From contig BFEA01000279.1 in assembly GCA_003427395.1 (NCBI GenBank), positions 1,925,879 through 1,946,961 on the forward strand: a DNA stretch of 21,083 nt, in the 5' to 3' direction. Below the pieces are notes generated by a model. It saw nothing but the letters and a program-made list of their open reading frames with translations, was not told where the DNA came from and made no database searches. Source of the stretch: Chara braunii. Taxonomy: Eukaryota > Streptophyta > Charophyceae > Charales > Characeae. Below, in pieces: positions 1 through 7,970 of this stretch. The first letter of the stretch is position 1; the number at the start of each line of letters is the position of its first letter. Position numbers and translations under genes: made by a program.

Positions 1-69
1 AAAAGAAAACAAAAGTTGTGGCTGCGGGAAACGAAAAAAACGACAAACTTCGAAGGGGAACGAAAAACG

Positions 70-660
70 AACAAAAGAACATAGGACAGATTGGCGCGAC
101 ATTTATTTCACAATCTTCAATATTTTTTAAAATTTTAAAACTGTTTTTCATAGAAAGATCACAACCCAATCGACAAACCTATCAATTTTCAGAGTTGTGG
201 AGTTATCCTTCTGAGCGCGAAAAATTGTGGAAGTTGGGGTACTTTTCCCATTGGTCGTCACATGATACAGCAGCAAAAGAACGCAAAAACTGAATATAGG
301 ATGAATTGGCGCAGTGTTTATTTCACGATCTTACATATTTTTTTAATTTTTTAAAATATTTTTCGTAGAAAGATCACAACCCATTCTACAGGCCTATCAA
401 TTTTCAGAGTTGTGGAGTTATCCTTTTGAGCGCAAAAAATCGTGGAAGTTGGGGTACTTTCCTGTTGGCCAACACGTGCAAGAATGACAAAAATGGAGAG
501 TGCAACTAAACAGCGCGGCATTTATTTCACGGTTTTTTTTTTTGTTTTTTTTTTTGTGATATTTTTCCTAGAAAGATCACAAACTAATCTAGGGTATCTC
601 AAAGTTTCAGAGTTTTTCCTCAATTCTTTTGAACGCGAAAATTCGCCAGATTTGGTGCTT
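70..660. repeat. Diverged tandem repeat, about 3 copies of a 203-214 bp unit
   Basis: The landmark 'agaaagatcacaa' recurs with its GATC at 158, 372 and 575, giving spacings of 214 and 203 bp. Around each landmark the order is the same: a 'tttatttcac' block, a T-rich tract, the GATC block, 'tcagagtt', then a 'gagcgcgaaaa'-type block. Copies 1 and 2 are clearly similar; copy 3 is much more diverged. Short open frames through this region are AT-rich and not conserved between copies, so I do not call a gene. It may be a satellite or the end of a decayed transposon. Confidence 0.75.
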
Positions 661-793
661 GAAAATTGCGGGATTGGACCCGCCTGCCACACTGTGCAAC
701 GTTAGGGTTTGGACACACAAGCACATTCTGACCTGTCAGCTGCCTGACGTCGGATACACTTCATAAGGAAGCAGTCCCCAAAACCACACAGGG

Positions 794-868
794 AACCAAT
801 CCACCTGTGTGGTTAGGGCAGTTGCGTATTTCAAATCTGTGTGTGGGTTCAAACCCCAACAACAACCA
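794..868 (+). repeat. tRNA-like sequence, probable SINE head
   Basis: A D-arm-like segment (CTG stem, loop containing GGTTA, CAG stem at about 804-821) is followed by an anticodon-like 7-base loop TTTCAAA and by a T-arm with GGTTCAAACC at about 846-855, close to the pol III B-box consensus. Four of five T-stem pairs form. The acceptor stem does not pair, so this is not a functional tRNA gene. The sequence runs on through an A-rich linker into a TG-rich tract, as in many tRNA-derived SINEs. No poly(A) end or flanking duplication was found, so the SINE call is tentative. Confidence 0.4.
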
Positions 869-892
869 TTGATAGCAAACTTAAAAATATTA

Positions 893-1012
893 ATGTACGT
901 GTGTGTGTGCGTGTGTGCGTGTGCATGTCCGTGCGTGCGGGGTGGGTGTGTGTGTGTGGGTGCGGGGTGGGGGTCGGGGTGCAGGGTGGGTGGTGGGTCG
1001 CTACCTACGACG
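893..1012 (+). repeat. TG/GGTG-rich low-complexity tract
   Basis: Alternating TG, TGCG and GGGTGG blocks with almost no A. It is an impure dinucleotide repeat next to the tRNA-like sequence and may be its simple-sequence tail. Open frames on both strands here are low-complexity artefacts. Confidence 0.7.
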
Positions 1013-1060
1013 CACCCACCACCCCGCTTCCTTTTGTCAGCGCCAACGCTGGAGAAACTT

Positions 1061-1160
1061 GGCGCCAAAACGATGAATAAAATGAAACTTGCGAAAAGAA
1101 AAAGATAGCGCCAAAACGACAAAAACGAATAAAGCGCCAAAACAACGAAAACGAATAAAG
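1061..1160 (+). repeat. Short array of a 'GCGCCAAAAC...GAATAAA' unit
   Basis: The unit 'gcgccaaaac' followed by 'gaataaa' occurs at about 1062, 1108 and 1134. The last two are head to tail with a period of 26 bp. An A-rich stretch follows to about 1260. Confidence 0.6.
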
Positions 1161-1860
1161 AAAAAAAAATGATAATGGAAAAAAGAAAAGAAAAAAAGAG
1201 AAACGCGTCCCAAGAAAAAAAAAAAAAAAACCCAGCAAAAACAGAATTAGAAAAGGGAAAAGAACAGAAAGCGACACTTTCTTGCTATCAACGGCGGGCG
1301 CTTCGAGATATTCCCTCGCATCGACGCCCGCCGCCGCTCCGCCCCTTGGGCGCGCTCTTTCGTTTTGTGGCGCGGTGTGAACATTTCGGTACGAGCGCCA
1401 CTCTGCCCGCTCCCCCGCCCTCGATCGCCTCCATCCGCCGGCCCGCAGCAAAACTTCACCCCCAAGTCCGGCGCGGAGCGGACCATCGACCTCCCCCCGC
1501 GGCCAATGCTGCTTAAGGGGTAGGATAGTTAGTGGAGCTACGCCGAACTATACAATTTTGTATAGTGTATAGTGGTATAGTCGGTGAAAGAAGCCGTTAG
1601 GGTATGCTGATAGTTTTCCTGAGATAAGGCCCCGTTGCAATTCTCGCCACCGGCCAACATTTTGAATGCATCTGGACTGAAAATACATCCGGAAACATTC
1701 ATAATGCTGGCGAATGGGCAGGACTACAACTATTCCCACATTGTCGAACTTTTTCTCAATTGCACTTCTCTCAATTTTTCTTTTTTTTTCTTTCTTTTTG
1801 GAAAGCTTGTATTTATATTGCAAGAAAATACAATGGGACCTCACAATTTGACTAACGATG
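1161..1860. other. Gene-free stretch: A-rich run, GC-rich island, small palindrome
   Basis: 1161-1260 is A-rich. 1285-1505 is markedly GC-rich and CpG-rich, with no frame that reads as a recognisable protein. A 20-bp palindrome, ACTATACAATTTTGTATAGT (9-bp arms, 2-base spacer), sits at 1548-1567 and is followed by further 'tatag' words. 1780-1800 is T-rich. I see no gene. Confidence 0.5.
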
Positions 1861-1879
1861 TATGTGGCGTCGTGTGACG

Positions 1880-2760
1880 GTAGCGGGACGTGCGGGCGAT
1901 ATCCGTGTGGCAACTTTAGAGGCTCGCCACACAGGCTGTCCAATGTCGAACATTTTCGACAGTCGGGCGGTCGATAATTTCGCCCCCCTTCGCCACATAG
2001 CCTGTCGAGGGGCGAGGTTGTCGAAAGTTGCTAAGTCGACTTAGCCTTTAGACAGGTGCTGTGTGGCCAAGGCAGTCGCCTGTCGGGAGTTGTTACATGG
2101 ACGAATTTGTGCACGCAAGAAGACCTGATGCAGATGTCGTTTTCGACAGCGATTGTTGACTACATATGGACAAACAGGCCATGGTTGTCAGGGAGTAGTC
2201 GCTGATAATGGAGAATCGGAGCCGTTTTTTGAAAGGTGGGCGGGCCACTGTCGAATTTTCGTCAATTGCAGGTTGGAGGAAACGGTTGCTGGAGGGCGGC
2301 TGTCGAAAGTGCCATTCTGAAACTTGTCGAAAGTTTTTTGAGCCGCAATTCTTCGAAAGTCATTGTGGCGAGCCTCTTAGGGCCTCGCTCCACCACAGTC
2401 GAAAGGCGAAAAAATTCGACGGCTATCAGAACGAATTCAACAGCCTCCATTCGACAGTTTGGCCCCCCTTCACCTCACACCACTGTAGAGTGCATGCAGT
2501 TGTGAATGCAAGATGGAGAAAGACGAATGCGCGAGAGGGTGCGACAAGAATTAGTCCATCCCGACCTTACCTCCCCTCACCGAATTTCGAAACGAAGTCG
2601 ACAACGCAGTTGAGGAGTGTCAAAAGCATGGGAGCAGCAGGCTGGGGATTCAACAACTTTCGACAAGAGCTGTAAAGAAGCATGCTATGACAACTGGAGA
2701 ATTGTTTTCCTGTCTCAGACTTCAACAGCCTGTGTGGCGAAGAGAAACTGTCGAAACGGC
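1880..2760. repeat. Field of TTTCGACA/TGTCGAAA motifs, decayed repeat
   Basis: The octamer TGTCGAAA, its complement TTTCGACA and one-base variants occur at least a dozen times here, for example near 1950, 2018, 2140, 2301, 2325, 2398, 2452, 2660 and 2749. They are mixed with variants of GCCTCGCCACA near 1920, 1990 and 2365. The same two words recur at 3965-4180, so this region and that one probably descend from one repeat family. Frames in this region (for example 2208-2675) are open but match nothing I recognise. Confidence 0.5.
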
Positions 2761-3152
2761 GAGGCCCTTACTCCGCAATAAATGTTAAAAAAAACAAAAT
2801 GCCACAGTTCTGATAACGCAATGTTGTCCACCCCCCGTGAACTGCGGTCAGCGGTCCGGTTGATTCCGCTGGTATGTTGTGCATGTGGACAGTTCATGGA
2901 CCATGTACATGAGGCCAACACACATTTGTTAACGTTCCCCGACGAGAGGCTTGGAATGACAGACAAGTTGTGGAAGACTCTGATATCAACTGACATCCCT
3001 TCATGATGAGAAAAGGGGAACATTTTCATTTTCGACCTCTTTTGAACGCATGGGCAACGATGCAAACGTAAGTGGAAGGTGCATGAAAATCCAAACAAAA
3101 AAAGGAGCACCACAACAAAAGCAAAAGAAATGCTATCCGATGGGAGCCCCCC
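2761..3152. other. Gene-free stretch
   Basis: Unremarkable sequence with short open frames on both strands. One isolated TTTCGAC word lies at about 3030. No coding, RNA or repeat signal that I can support. Confidence 0.4.
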
Positions 3153-3163
3153 AAAAGTCATAT

Positions 3164-3198
<35 letters not shown>

Positions 3199-3418
3199 CC
3201 CCCTTAAAGGGGGGAGGGCTGCGTCGCGCTCTGCAACAGTGCAATACAGAGGCAACGCTGGAGGGGTCGAGTAAGCAAGCCGACCCGTCTGACCCCTCCG
3301 TGGCCCAGAAAAAATAACTCAATATCATGTGGCCCGATGGACCACGGATCAGATATTAAACTGATCAGAACTTGATCTTAGCCAAAAGGTCGAGAAAGGT
3401 ATTAAAAGTCATATGTTT
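3153..3418 (-). mobile_element. Retrotransposed U2 snRNA insertion with target-site duplications
   Basis: A perfect 15-bp direct repeat, AAAAGTCATATGTTT, lies at 3153-3167 and 3404-3418. Between them, on the minus strand, are a U2 snRNA-like body whose 5' end abuts the right repeat with one extra base, and a run of 30 T (3165-3194) that is a poly(A) tail on the minus strand and abuts the left repeat. A full 5' end, a 3' A tail and a direct flanking duplication are hallmarks of LINE-type target-primed reverse transcription of a structural RNA. The insertion interrupts the TCGA/CTCGCCAC repeat field. Confidence 0.88.
3203..3402 (-). pseudogene. U2 spliceosomal snRNA pseudogene, branch-point region deleted
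   Basis: Read on the minus strand from 3402, the 5' end ATACCTTTCTCG and the following TTTTGGCTAAGATCAAG match the start of U2, and CAGTTTAATATCTGAT matches the conserved segment before stem IIa. The next hairpin (GTGGTCC / GGGCCAC) and a T-rich Sm-like site at about 3306-3315 resemble plant U2; 3' stem-loops with good pairing follow. Between AAGATCAAG and TTCTGATCAG about 11 nt are missing compared with U2 in general, and this gap covers GUAGUA, which pairs with intron branch points. There is no plant snRNA upstream element or TATA box before the 5' end; the target-site repeat is there instead. The 3' end carries an extra CCCCC/GGGGG hairpin before the A tail. I infer a dead retrocopy; a member of a U2-derived SINE family is the alternative. 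Confidence 0.85.
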
Positions 3419-3680
3419 CCTCACGCCGAAAACCAAGAAAAGCAACACCACTGATCACCGTTCTCATCAACGGCGCCAAAGGGTCACACGCCCTATCCGC
3501 TACTCCACATACATCGGTAGTGGGATCTCCCTCCCGGTCCAGCGCCCCATTCTGAACCAAAATTCTTTCCAAAAAAGTAAACCTTCAGGCTCAGAATAAA
3601 AGAAGGCTTTCTAACAACAAATAGCCCAATCAGTATTATAACTCATGCCTCACCTCAAATTCAGCGGCCTAGCTCAGGTT
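3419..3680. other. Gene-free stretch
   Basis: No supported gene. The frame at 3372-3599 starts inside the U2 insertion and is not protein-like. Confidence 0.4.
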
Positions 3681-3712
3681 TTTTTTTTTTTTTTTGATTT
3701 TTTTTTTGTTTG
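3681..3712. repeat. T-rich tract
   Basis: Two T runs separated by GA. The words just before it ('gcctagctcagg') and 40 bp after it ('gccctagctcag') are similar, which hints at a second small insertion, but I found no clean flanking duplication. Confidence 0.5.
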
Positions 3713-3961
3713 ATATAAACATGACTCCAATCTATTTGTGGGGAGCCCTAGCTCAGATTCGTAAGGCACGCAAGTGGCATTCAGGAGGCTGCTATCACCC
3801 ACAAGCTTGGTCCTGATGCTACCTACTGACACCTGGCCCGTATCGCCCACCTGCTGTAGCAGGTATCCCACCTGCTGGTGGGTGCAGCTCCCGCATGTTC
3901 CCTCATTGGAGGCTTCAGCACGGATGTGCCTGCTACGGGTTCCGCGTAATACTATAATGAC

Positions 3962-4180
3962 AATAAGGGCCTCGCCACCGGTGGGCCTGGCCACAACAAT
4001 GTCCAAACCGTGAAATATTTGCCAGCTGTCAAACTATTTTAGACATTCACTATTAAGGGCCTCGCCACACCAATATAATGAGACTAAGGGCCTCGCCACA
4101 CCAGTGTAGAAACTGTGAAATATTCACCAGCTGTCATACCATTTTTGAAATTCACGGTTTCGACACAAAGGGCCTCATTA
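3962..4180 (+). repeat. Decayed tandem repeat with AAGGGCCTCGCCAC and 'GTGAAATATT' blocks
   Basis: AAGGGCCTC(GCCAC) begins at 3965, 4055, 4086 and 4168. A second block of about 43 bp ('gtgaaatatt...ccagctgtca...attcac') occurs at about 4009 and 4114, a period near 105 bp. The last copy runs into 'tttcgacac', linking this array to the motif field at 1880-2760. Confidence 0.7.
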
Positions 4181-4523
4181 GATACTCCTTGTGGACCTGA
4201 AATCCACAAGAAAATAATCGTTCCACCTGTCCTTCGGGACGATTCTCGAAAAAAAAGTCAAAACACGAGAAGGAGATTTCCTTGTGCTGTCCTTGTGGCC
4301 ACAACCAATTTTTCCTAACCCCCAAGGGACCTCCCGAGGTCCCTGGGAGCACAAGGAAGCGCGAAATTCGGAGTGGCGAAGGCATGTGTCGACGCACAAT
4401 TTCGGTTCGAGGGTGGTCCAGACGTGGTCCAGCGAACCGGAGCACGGACATCCCTGCGTCCAAAATCTGCATGGCGCCCCAACGGCTCCAAACGGTAACC
4501 GGCGGCGTGAGGCCACCATCCTG
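4181..4523. other. Stretch upstream of element A without a supported gene
   Basis: Contains a small hairpin (GGGACCTC / GAGGTCCC at about 4326-4343). Frames are open on both strands, but I could not align them to element B, so I place the 5' break of element A at about 4524. No gene is supported. Confidence 0.4.
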
Positions 4524-4974
4524 TGACGAATTGATGGAAAGGTCCCTGCCACGACTGGCCGAAAAGCGCCAGAAAATGACCAAATTGGCCCATGGCCGGT
4601 AGATCCGTAGTTACGAGGCCTAGAACAGGAAAGTGGGTCCGCGGCCCCAGTACAAATTAGGGGACTTGGTGCAGGTGAGGAAATGTGCTCGCCAAGGGAA
4701 GATAGCGCCACGATTCTTCGGGCGATTTCGAGTGATCGATCTTGGACCAAACAGAGTGAACACCGTGCACCTCGTGGCGGAGGTCTCGGGAAGCCGACTG
4801 GCGCGACCAATCATCCACCACGTGTCCTGCCTACATCCTCCCCCTTCCTCTCCATCCCCAACTCCGTCTTCCTCCTCCTTTGCTACGGAAGAAGACGACG
4901 AGTCTCCATCACTTTCTTCCTCCCCTGCCTCTCTCGCTTCATCCCCTACTCCGTCCCCGCCACCATCGCCATGA
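4524..4974 (+). pseudogene. Integrase C-terminal (GPY/F-like) end of pol, element A
   Basis: The frame includes 'ELMERSLPRLAEKRQKM' (from about 4530), two in-frame stops near 4600 and 4621, then 'PQYKLGDLVQVRKCA' (from about 4645) and 'APRFFGRFRVIDLG', the pattern of the Ty3/gypsy integrase C-terminal GPY/F module. A Ser/Pro-rich tail with an EEDDE patch follows and ends in PPPSP-stop at 4972-4974. The same tail and end are present in element B. Catalytic parts of integrase are missing. The terminal TGA overlaps the ATG of the next frame. Confidence 0.85.
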
Positions 4975-5168
4975 CTTTTCTCACGGAGCGAGCTTTGGGC
5001 GATCATCTCTTGGCGCCACGTGGATATATCTCAGCAATCCGGCAAGTTCGTTATCCGCGGTTTAACCTCGATCTTCTACGACTTGCGCAGTTTTTCTGTA
5101 CCTCAGGAGTGTACGGAGTCGCAAAGTTCCGATTCGCGGGCAATCCACAAGCGATTGTACCTCACTGA
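4971..5168 (+). pseudogene. Start of post-pol ORF, element A
   Basis: ATG at 4971-4973 overlaps the pol TGA at 4972-4974 (ATGA), frame -1 relative to pol. The frame reads MTFLTERALGDHLLAP and continues for 65 codons to a stop at 5168. Element B has the matching residues after a 1-nt deletion just past its ATG. Common words include IRQV and LLR. I recognise no family. The frame stops where the foldback minisatellite starts, so the rest of the N-terminal half, about 1.1 kb in B, is absent here. Confidence 0.65.
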
Positions 5169-5556
5169 GAGTTTTTAGCAGTCTGAAAATCCTGAATGGT
5201 CCTGAAGTGGTGAAAGGTCCGAAGACCCTGAAAACTACCTGCTTAGGCAGGCTGCATCCTGAAGTGGTGAAGGGTGTCCTGAAGTGGTCAAGTGAGAGTT
5301 TTGGACAGTCTGAAAGTCATGAATGGTCCTGAAGTGGTGAAAGGTCCGAAGACCATGAAAACCACCCTTCACCACAGTGACTTGAGGATGCAGCCTGCCT
5401 AAACAGGTGGTTTTGAGGGTCCTCGAAGCTTTCACCTCTTTAGGACCATTCAGGATTTTCAGACCTGAATGATCCTGAAGTGGTGAAAGGTCCGAAAACC
5501 CTGAAAACCACCTGTTTAGGCAGGCTGCATCTTGAAGTGGTGAAGGGTGTCCTGAA
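5167..5556. repeat. Foldback minisatellite replacing the middle of the post-pol ORF
   Basis: A 127-bp unit ('gagagtttt...cagtctgaaa...') begins at 5167 and 5294. The word CCTGAAGTGGTGAAAGGTCC occurs at 5201, 5328 and 5473. In addition 5365-5454 and 5464-5547 form an imperfect inverted repeat of about 85-90 bp with a 9-base spacer, able to make a long hairpin or cruciform. Element B has unrelated ORF sequence at this place, so this is an insertion with loss of host-element DNA. Confidence 0.85.
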
Positions 5557-6021
5557 GTGGTGATGAAAGATACGACTGTTGTTAACCTTCTCTTGAGTTA
5601 TAGCGATCATAGCGAGGGAGAGCCGAGTCAGGAGGAGGAGGAAGAGGAGCAAGACGAAGAGGAAGAGGACAAATTGGAACTGGAGGAATCGGAGTGGGAG
5701 ATCTCGGCGGAGGAAGCAGAGCAGGCGAGCACCCAGGCAGAAAACCCCGAAGCGGCACGCAAGACAGACGAGATAGCGGCCAGGAAACGACAACTGGAAT
5801 TCTCCAGCGCGGCAAATTTGCCGATTACCGACGATCCGGCCCGCGATCCAAAGTCGTCTAAGCCTGAAGATGGAGAGCAGACCGAGACTTCGAGCGCACC
5901 AGCAAGGCGGCGACAAAGCCGATCCCCCTTACCCTCCGCCCCTGACCGTCCCGTAGTTCGAGCCCATACTGATGCGGGCCATTGGGCTTCGTCCCCGGTC
6001 ATTATCTCGCCGTGCCCTTGA
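5557..6021 (+). pseudogene. Acidic/basic central part of post-pol ORF, element A
   Basis: An open frame of 154 codons. A strongly acidic run (residues about 26-50, nearly all Glu and Asp) is followed by an RKRQ word and an Arg/Ser-rich stretch (ARRRQSRSP). Element B has the same order: a Glu tract, QRERKRQ, then RRGGRRR. The basic words could serve as nuclear localisation signals or bind nucleic acid; that is inference. The frame ends at 6021, while the homologous C-terminal segment lies in the next frame, so an indel has broken the gene. Confidence 0.6.
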
Positions 6022-6402
6022 TCACCTCGCCCTCCGCCAACTCACCACCCTCGTCACCTTCCCCCACAATCCCTTCCCTTCTCACACCTTCCAATTCTTC
6101 TACACCACCCCCCTCGTTGCTACCATCCACCCCCATCCTTCGACCCGCTGCACCCTCCCCGATTCTGCCTTCACATCCTTCTCCTTAGTGTCGCGTGGCG
6201 AGACCACAATATAATCGAAGTTTATTGCGTGATTACGAGGACTATCCCCGCATGCGATAACTTCGACCATTTTCGCACGGCACTCTTCCGCACCTTCGCC
6301 ACCTTCTACCCCGACTATCCACCTCCCTTCCCCACAACAGTAATCGCTTCCCCCGCTTTCATAGAATCGTCCGTTACCGAGAACTTTCGGAAACGGTAGC
6401 AT
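5972..6402 (+). pseudogene. C-terminal conserved part of post-pol ORF, element A
   Basis: Frame starting at 5972 reads GLRPRSLSRR and continues to about 6150; after a deletion of about 4 bp compared with B the coding frame shifts to the one holding W-R-D-H-N at 6196. From there 'IIEVYCVI', 'TIPA', 'FRTAL' and 'YPDY' match element B (11577-11699), about 23 of 41 residues by eye, with many synonymous codon differences. A stop follows at about 6399. No known domain recognised. Confidence 0.65.
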
Positions 6403-6419
6403 AGGTGGATCGATTCTTA

Positions 6420-6735
6420 CCCCCGCTTCCCATCAATCCACCCCCTCGCCATGCCCCCATGTATCGTCTCCCCTTCCCCCTTCGCGGTGGACATTAAGGA
6501 TTGGTGATCGGTTGATTGGTGTGCGTGCCTCGACGATGGCACGAATAATCCCCCCTTAGATTGACGAGAGCCCTCCTGAGGAATTTGTAGGATAGAGCCT
6601 GTATGCCACGTTGGAAGACTTCCACACTCCTTCGCATGGTAAGTGGCAACGTAGAGAGCTTCGCGTGTCAATCGATTAGAGAGATCGACACTTGTCAAGA
6701 TTCAAGCAAGCGGGAGCTTGCTTAAGATTGGAACC
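6420..6735 (+). pseudogene. Degenerate tail of post-pol ORF / 3' untranslated region, element A
   Basis: Broken frames here still show P-E-E-F-V (about 6572) and 'LEDFHT' with a following GKW, matching LPEELV and LDDVHT...SKW in element B (11060-11383). Stops interrupt the frame in A. Whether this is the end of the same protein or mostly conserved untranslated DNA is not settled. A perfect 7-bp-stem hairpin lies at 6704-6723. Confidence 0.45.
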
Positions 6736-7560
6736 CCCTGGGCGTCATATATGCGACGAACCGATCTCTGCACCTCGCGATCTTCTGCGCGGTAGCCACG
6801 AGGGGTCCTAAGCTGGTAAGGATGGGCCAATTACAGGAGATGGGATTGAGGGAAAATTGGATCTGTGTCCTCGCTTCTTCGTCCTTTTTCGTCGTCATTT
6901 TTCGGATGGTTGGGTTCGGGTCTAGGTCAGTCCCGAGACGATCGATTGATTGATTGGCTGGGTGGGCGGCGCGCCACCGTGTGCGCGATTAATAAATGTT
7001 GACGTTCCTTCTTTTTGTTTCGGTTTCAGACTTTTGGGCGCAGACATCGCGCGAGAATATTGCTTCGCTTTTTTTGAAGTTTTTTTTTTAATCTTGTCGA
7101 GCCCCGATGGCTCTCGGAATTTCGATTTCCTTCTAGTAATTCGTGCTTTTCGCTTTTTCTAGATAGGAATTTAGGAATTTATGAATTTTGGATTTTCTTT
7201 TTGCCGCGCGGCGCTTTTTGCTTGTGCGCTTCTTTTTGCGGTTGCAACTAAGTTCTAATTAGTTGGGCCCTTTAAACGTGTATGTAACTGTAATTTTGGG
7301 TGGGCGCCATTGTAAGTGTATCTTTCTTTTTGTGCTTCATCTTTCCCGCTCTTGCTTTCTCTGGCTGTGCCTAACCCGCCCACAGACTGCATGCTCGGAT
7401 CGATGAGTGGAGAGAGGCTACGACCCCCACGTCGCCCGATCGCGCGGGGTTGACGCGGGCCACGACGGACTGTGGGCGTGGGCGAACCTGACGGGTGCGG
7501 GAGGACTAAGCGGGGTGATGACTTCGTGGTTTGGTGCGTGACGACGGACGGTCCGCATCG

Positions 7561-7638
<78 letters not shown>

Positions 7639-7970
7639 ACAGAGGTTGATGGATGCGGATTTGCAATTTTTTTTATCTCCTTCTTCATCTTGTATATAAG
7701 TTTTGAGTTCGATAACATGTCGTTCGCCTCTATTTTGTTTTCAACACTTTTGTATTGGCTTTTTCTTTTGTTTCTGCGGGTTTGGATTTCTGTTTCGGGC
7801 GATCAGCCCCTCTTTTGCCTTTGGCATTCGCATCGGGACGCATGTTTGCTTGTTGGGATCATCCCTATATTTCAGATATTTTTGATTGAATGAATGGATG
7901 TTGCATTGTGTGGAATGAATAGTATGTTTGCTGCTTCCCTTCCCATATTTGCTCATACTGAACAAAGTAG
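6736..7970 (+). mobile_element. 3' LTR-like region, element A
   Basis: Aligns with the element B 3' LTR (minus strand, 11128-9813), and beyond it 7855-7960 ('ggatgttgcattgtgtggaa') matches the B 5' LTR near 20440-20540, so this is LTR and not only 3' untranslated DNA. It contains the (GA)n tract at 7564-7637. Compared with B it lacks roughly 230 bp between about 7433 and 7455, the part that holds the TATA-like word in B. The exact LTR edges are not resolved: no clean TG...CA ends or polypurine tract are visible. Confidence 0.65.
7564..7637 (+). repeat. (GA)n microsatellite inside LTR, element A
   Basis: Uninterrupted GA repeat of about 74 bp, preceded by 'ggtccgcatcg' and followed by 'gaggttgatggatgcggatttgcaa'-like sequence (7642 on), the same flanks as the GA/CT tract of element B. 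Confidence 0.95.

Larger units (their letters stand above)
4524..7970 (+). mobile_element. Element A: 5'-truncated Ty3/gypsy LTR retrotransposon
   Basis: Plus-strand counterpart of the 3' part of element B. In order it holds the end of integrase, the start of the post-pol ORF, a foldback minisatellite in place of the ORF middle, an acidic and a C-terminal part of that ORF, and a long LTR-like region with (GA)n. The alignment with the minus strand of B runs from about 4524 (B about 13865) through the GA tract (B 10069), and on to 7855-7960, which matches the B 5' LTR at about 20440-20540. Everything upstream of the integrase C-terminus is absent. A and B differ by many substitutions and indels, so they are old, separate copies. 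Confidence 0.85.

Noticed and set aside
736-1516. Overlapping open frames on both strands
   Set aside because: They run through TG-rich, A-rich and CpG-rich low-complexity DNA and show no protein-like composition or known motif.
3742-3820. Possible tRNA starting GGGAGCCCTAGCTCAG
   Set aside because: There is an A-box-like word but no B box or cloverleaf after it.
4152-5006. Minus-strand frames of 128-210 codons opposite the element A integrase tail
   Set aside because: Shadows of the plus-strand pol and post-pol frames, which are the ones conserved in element B.
7418-7893. Frames through the GA microsatellite
   Set aside because: Dinucleotide repeats keep all such frames open (Arg-Glu or Leu-Ser runs); the tract belongs to the LTR.
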